A stretch of DNA of 64,000 bases from Bacteroidales bacterium UBA4363 (lineage in GTDB: Bacteria; Bacteroidota; Bacteroidia; Bacteroidales; Paludibacteraceae): NCBI GenBank assembly GCA_002393965.1, contig DGSL01000010.1, positions 31,211 to 95,210 of the forward strand, read 5' to 3'. The notes below the pieces were generated by a model, which was given only the letters and a program-made list of their open reading frames with translations, was not told the origin of the DNA and did no database searches. The position numbers and the translations under genes are program-made. Shown piece after piece: positions 61,957 through 64,000 of this stretch (within the stretch, counting starts at the first letter, position 1; every line of letters begins with the position of its first letter).

Positions 61957-63042
61957 ATGAACATAGCCGTATTAGCATCGGGAGGCGTTGACAGTTCGGT
62001 TGCCGTACACCTGCTGAAGGAGCAGGGGGAGACTCCCGTCCTATTCTACATCAAGATCGGAATGGAAGACGAACACGGCTACATCGACTGTCCGGCAGAG
62101 GATGACATGACCATTGTCAACTGGTTGGGTCATCACTATGGTCTGCGTGTCGAGATGGTCTCGCTGCATCAGGAATACTGGGATAACGTAGTTGCGTACA
62201 CCATTGAAAAAGTCAAAGAGGGCCGTACGCCGAATCCCGACATGATGTGCAACAAGATGATCAAGTTCGGTTACTTCGACCAGCGTTGGGGGAGGGACTT
62301 CGACCTGATTGCGACGGGTCATTACGCGACGACGACGATGATCGGCGGCAAGAAATACCTCTCGACCTCGCCTGACGTAGTGAAAGACCAGACGGACTTT
62401 CTGTCGCAGATGAGCGGTCGTCAGATTGAGCGAGCGATATTCCCGATCGGTCACCTGATGAAGAACGACATACGCAGGATCGCATCCGAAGCGCGTCTTC
62501 CCTCGGCAACGCGGAAAGACAGTCAGGGCATCTGTTTTTTAGGCAAGATTCACTACAACGACTTCCTGAAGCGCTATTTAGGAGAGAAGAAAGGGAAGAT
62601 CGTCTGTTACGAAGACGGGAAGATATTAGGCGAGCACAACGGATATTGGTTTCACACGATCGGTCAGAGGAAAGGCATCGGTCTGGGAGGAGGTCCGTGG
62701 TTCGTGGTAAAGAAAGACATCGAAGAAAACGTCCTCTACGTCTCGCGTGGCTATGACCCGGAAACGCAATATGGTGACGTGATCAACCTATGTGGGTTCA
62801 ACTACATCACAGACCCGTACACGCTGGAAGAGGTGGAACACGGCGGTTCGGTGGCGTGCAAATTCAAGATACGCCATACGCCGGAATTCACGGACGGGAC
62901 GTTGCGCAAGATCGGTGATATCTACCGCATCAAAGCGACGCACAAGCAGCAAGGCATTGCAGCCGGTCAGTTTGCAACGGTTTACGACAGTGACGCACGC
63001 ATCTGTATCGGTGGAGGGGAAATCATCACGGGAGACAAGTAA
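61957..63042 (+). CDS. mnmA: tRNA 2-thiouridylase MnmA
   Basis: Thiolates U34 of Lys, Glu and Gln tRNAs. The 361-residue chain starts with the PP-loop [12 protein letters not shown] (7-18), and the two redox cysteines are Cys 98 in [14 protein letters not shown] and Cys 193 in [10 protein letters not shown]. The C-terminal domain ([18 protein letters not shown]) is present. It starts 22 bases after queA. The nearby frame 62792-63829 joins its antisense-like text to lptB and is not a separate gene. Confidence 0.95.
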   Translation: MNIAVLASGGVDSSVAVHLLKEQGETPVLFYIKIGMEDEHGYIDCPAEDDMTIVNWLGHHYGLRVEMVSLHQEYWDNVVAYTIEKVKEGRTPNPDMMCNKMIKFGYFDQRWGRDFDLIATGHYATTTMIGGKKYLSTSPDVVKDQTDFLSQMSGRQIERAIFPIGHLMKNDIRRIASEARLPSATRKDSQGICFLGKIHYNDFLKRYLGEKKGKIVCYEDGKILGEHNGYWFHTIGQRKGIGLGGGPWFVVKKDIEENVLYVSRGYDPETQYGDVINLCGFNYITDPYTLEEVEHGGSVACKFKIRHTPEFTDGTLRKIGDIYRIKATHKQQGIAAGQFATVYDSDARICIGGGEIITGDK

Positions 63043-63058
63043 CACAAAAAAACAAAAA

Positions 63059-63829
63059 ATGGAAAATGAAGGCATGGTGCTACGCACCGAGAATCTCGTC
63101 AAACGCTACGGCAAACGTACGGTAGCGAACCACGTCTCCATCAACGTCCGTCAAGGAGAGATCGTGGGTCTGTTGGGTCCGAACGGAGCCGGGAAGACCA
63201 CCACATTCTACATGACGGTAGGTCTGGTCATTCCGAATGAAGGCAAGATATACCTGAATGATAAGGACATCACGGGAGAGCCTGTCTATCGTCGTGCTCA
63301 GATGGGCATCGGCTATCTAGCGCAGGAGGCCTCGGTATTCCGTAAGATGACCGTAGAGGACAATATCCGTTCGGTCCTTGAAATGACGAAATTCAGCAAA
63401 GCATACCAGAAAGAGAAGTTGGAGGACCTGATTCAGGAGTTTCATCTGCAGAAGGTCCGTAAAAGTTTGGGAGACCAGTTGTCGGGAGGAGAGCGTCGCC
63501 GTACGGAGATTGCCCGTTGTCTTGCCATTGAGCCGAAATTCATCATGCTGGATGAGCCGTTTGCAGGGGTCGATCCGATTGCGGTACAGGACATTCAGGA
63601 CATTGTGTGGACGCTGAAAGACCAGAACATCGGCATCCTGATTACCGACCACAACGTGGATGAGACGTTGTCCATCACGGACCGCGCATACATGCTCTTT
63701 GACGGTAAGATTCTCTTTCAAGGTACGGCGGAGGAATTAGCCGAGAATGCCGTTGTGAAAGAGAAGTATCTGGGGCGGGATTTTGAGTTGAAGAAGAAGA
63801 CGCACGTCAAACTGTCTGATATTTCATAA
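63059..63829 (+). CDS. lptB: LPS export ABC transporter ATPase LptB
   Basis: The ATPase of the LptB2FG complex that lifts LPS from the inner membrane. The 256-residue chain has Walker [10 protein letters not shown] (40-48), the Q-loop segment [18 protein letters not shown], the ABC signature LSGGERRR and Walker [14 protein letters not shown], the text typical of LptB rather than other ABC ATPases. ATG 63059 lies 16 bases after the mnmA stop. lptC is 35 kb to the left (26864). Confidence 0.94.
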   Translation: MENEGMVLRTENLVKRYGKRTVANHVSINVRQGEIVGLLGPNGAGKTTTFYMTVGLVIPNEGKIYLNDKDITGEPVYRRAQMGIGYLAQEASVFRKMTVEDNIRSVLEMTKFSKAYQKEKLEDLIQEFHLQKVRKSLGDQLSGGERRRTEIARCLAIEPKFIMLDEPFAGVDPIAVQDIQDIVWTLKDQNIGILITDHNVDETLSITDRAYMLFDGKILFQGTAEELAENAVVKEKYLGRDFELKKKTHVKLSDIS

Positions 63830-63855
63830 ATACATTTTTTGACAGGACATTTTTT

Positions 63856-63892
63856 GAGTCATGGCATCGTTCGTCGATGTCATGACTTTTTG
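63856..63892 (+). terminator. Terminator after lptB
   Basis: AGTCATGGCATCG and CGATGTCATGACT pair with one mismatch around a TTCGT loop, followed by TTTTTGTTT. It lies 27 bases past the lptB stop and ends the queA-mnmA-lptB unit. Confidence 0.85.
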
Positions 63893-64000
63893 TTTGGTAT
63901 GGTCCGATGTCCCTGTCAGTATTCTGTCGTCCCGAAGGGACTTTGCGTTTGTCTTGTTTTACAAGACATTTTGGGCGGGTTGGAGGGTGACGCTCCTACG
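63893..64000. other. Gene-free right edge
   Basis: No gene is visible. GTCCCGAAGGGAC and GTCTTG/CAAGAC form short inverted repeats, and the last 30 bases are a GC-rich purine tract resembling those at 48959 and 59263. It looks like an intergenic repeat cut by the window edge. Confidence 0.35.

Noticed and set aside
62792..63058. N-terminal extension of the lptB frame
   Set aside because: It overlaps mnmA in another frame and reads as Arg/Thr-rich shadow text; LptB begins at MENEGM, 63059.
63893..64000. CRISPR array or insertion-sequence end at the right edge
   Set aside because: Only short inverted repeats are visible, with no repeat-spacer periodicity and no transposase; too little sequence remains to judge.

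Overview
This window is chromosomal DNA from a member of the Bacteroidales (phylum Bacteroidota). The family set points there: LptC, TamB, DUF3256, DUF4837 and DUF2027 proteins, a GH57/debranching-enzyme glycogen cluster, RNase Y beside ZapA, and a GldE-like CBS protein. So does the recurring promoter element TAnnTTTG with a TTTG-like box about 20 bases upstream, together with the near absence of Shine-Dalgarno sites. The genus cannot be fixed from sequence reading alone.

Layout. Positions 1-195 hold the start of an outer-membrane protein gene cut by the window edge. A structured non-coding stretch follows, and then a histidine operon (965-6101, continuing into kdsB). It is headed by a previously unlabelled 16-codon leader peptide with six His codons in seven, followed by mutually exclusive antiterminator and terminator hairpins: a translation-coupled attenuator. 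The operon reads leader, PaaI-type thioesterase, hisG, hisD, hisC, hisB, kdsB, and continues closely spaced into an M16-like protein, truA and an EamA transporter. From 9.9 to 12.8 kb lie two exported proteins, tRNA-Asp and a PepSY-like protein. A minus-strand operon (20.7 to 12.8 kb) carries tamB, a DUF3256 gene and a TPR gene. Divergent to it is tsaD, followed by an orphan exosortase-like gene and a bile-acid-symporter-like transporter. Next comes a typical Bacteroidales envelope block (23.4-31.2 kb): coaX, beta-barrel protein, TPR protein, lptC, gldE-like gene and a SurA/PpiD-like chaperone. rlmN, a DUF4837 lipoprotein, pdxA, htpG and an rluB-like gene follow. A promoter matching the consensus drives a glycogen module (debranching enzyme, glycosyltransferase, GH57) whose last gene ends in a histone-H1-like Lys/Ala/Pro tail. 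Then come an antiporter, mpl, a dCMP deaminase and a C-terminal processing protease.

From about 49.0 to 56.04 kb the DNA changes character: short genes on both strands, truncated pieces, morons and repeated leaders. I read this as a decayed Mu-like prophage. It keeps a MuF head-protein fragment fused to a PD-(D/E)xK toxin-like tail, tail-chaperone and tape-measure fragments, a gpD-like hub, a gpV-like spike and, at the right edge, two 16-base repeats on a 22-base period that resemble transposase-binding sites. It also carries a Panacea-domain gene overlapping a two-TM protein gene (candidate toxin-antitoxin or defence pair) and many micro-genes.

The host backbone resumes with a small exported protein, rny, a rod-like ncRNA candidate for 6S RNA beside zapA, a coiled-coil partner, a DUF2027 protein with a degenerate Smr-like tail, queA, mnmA and lptB. 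The two strongest unreported-looking items are the his attenuator (936-1110) and the contents of the prophage remnant.
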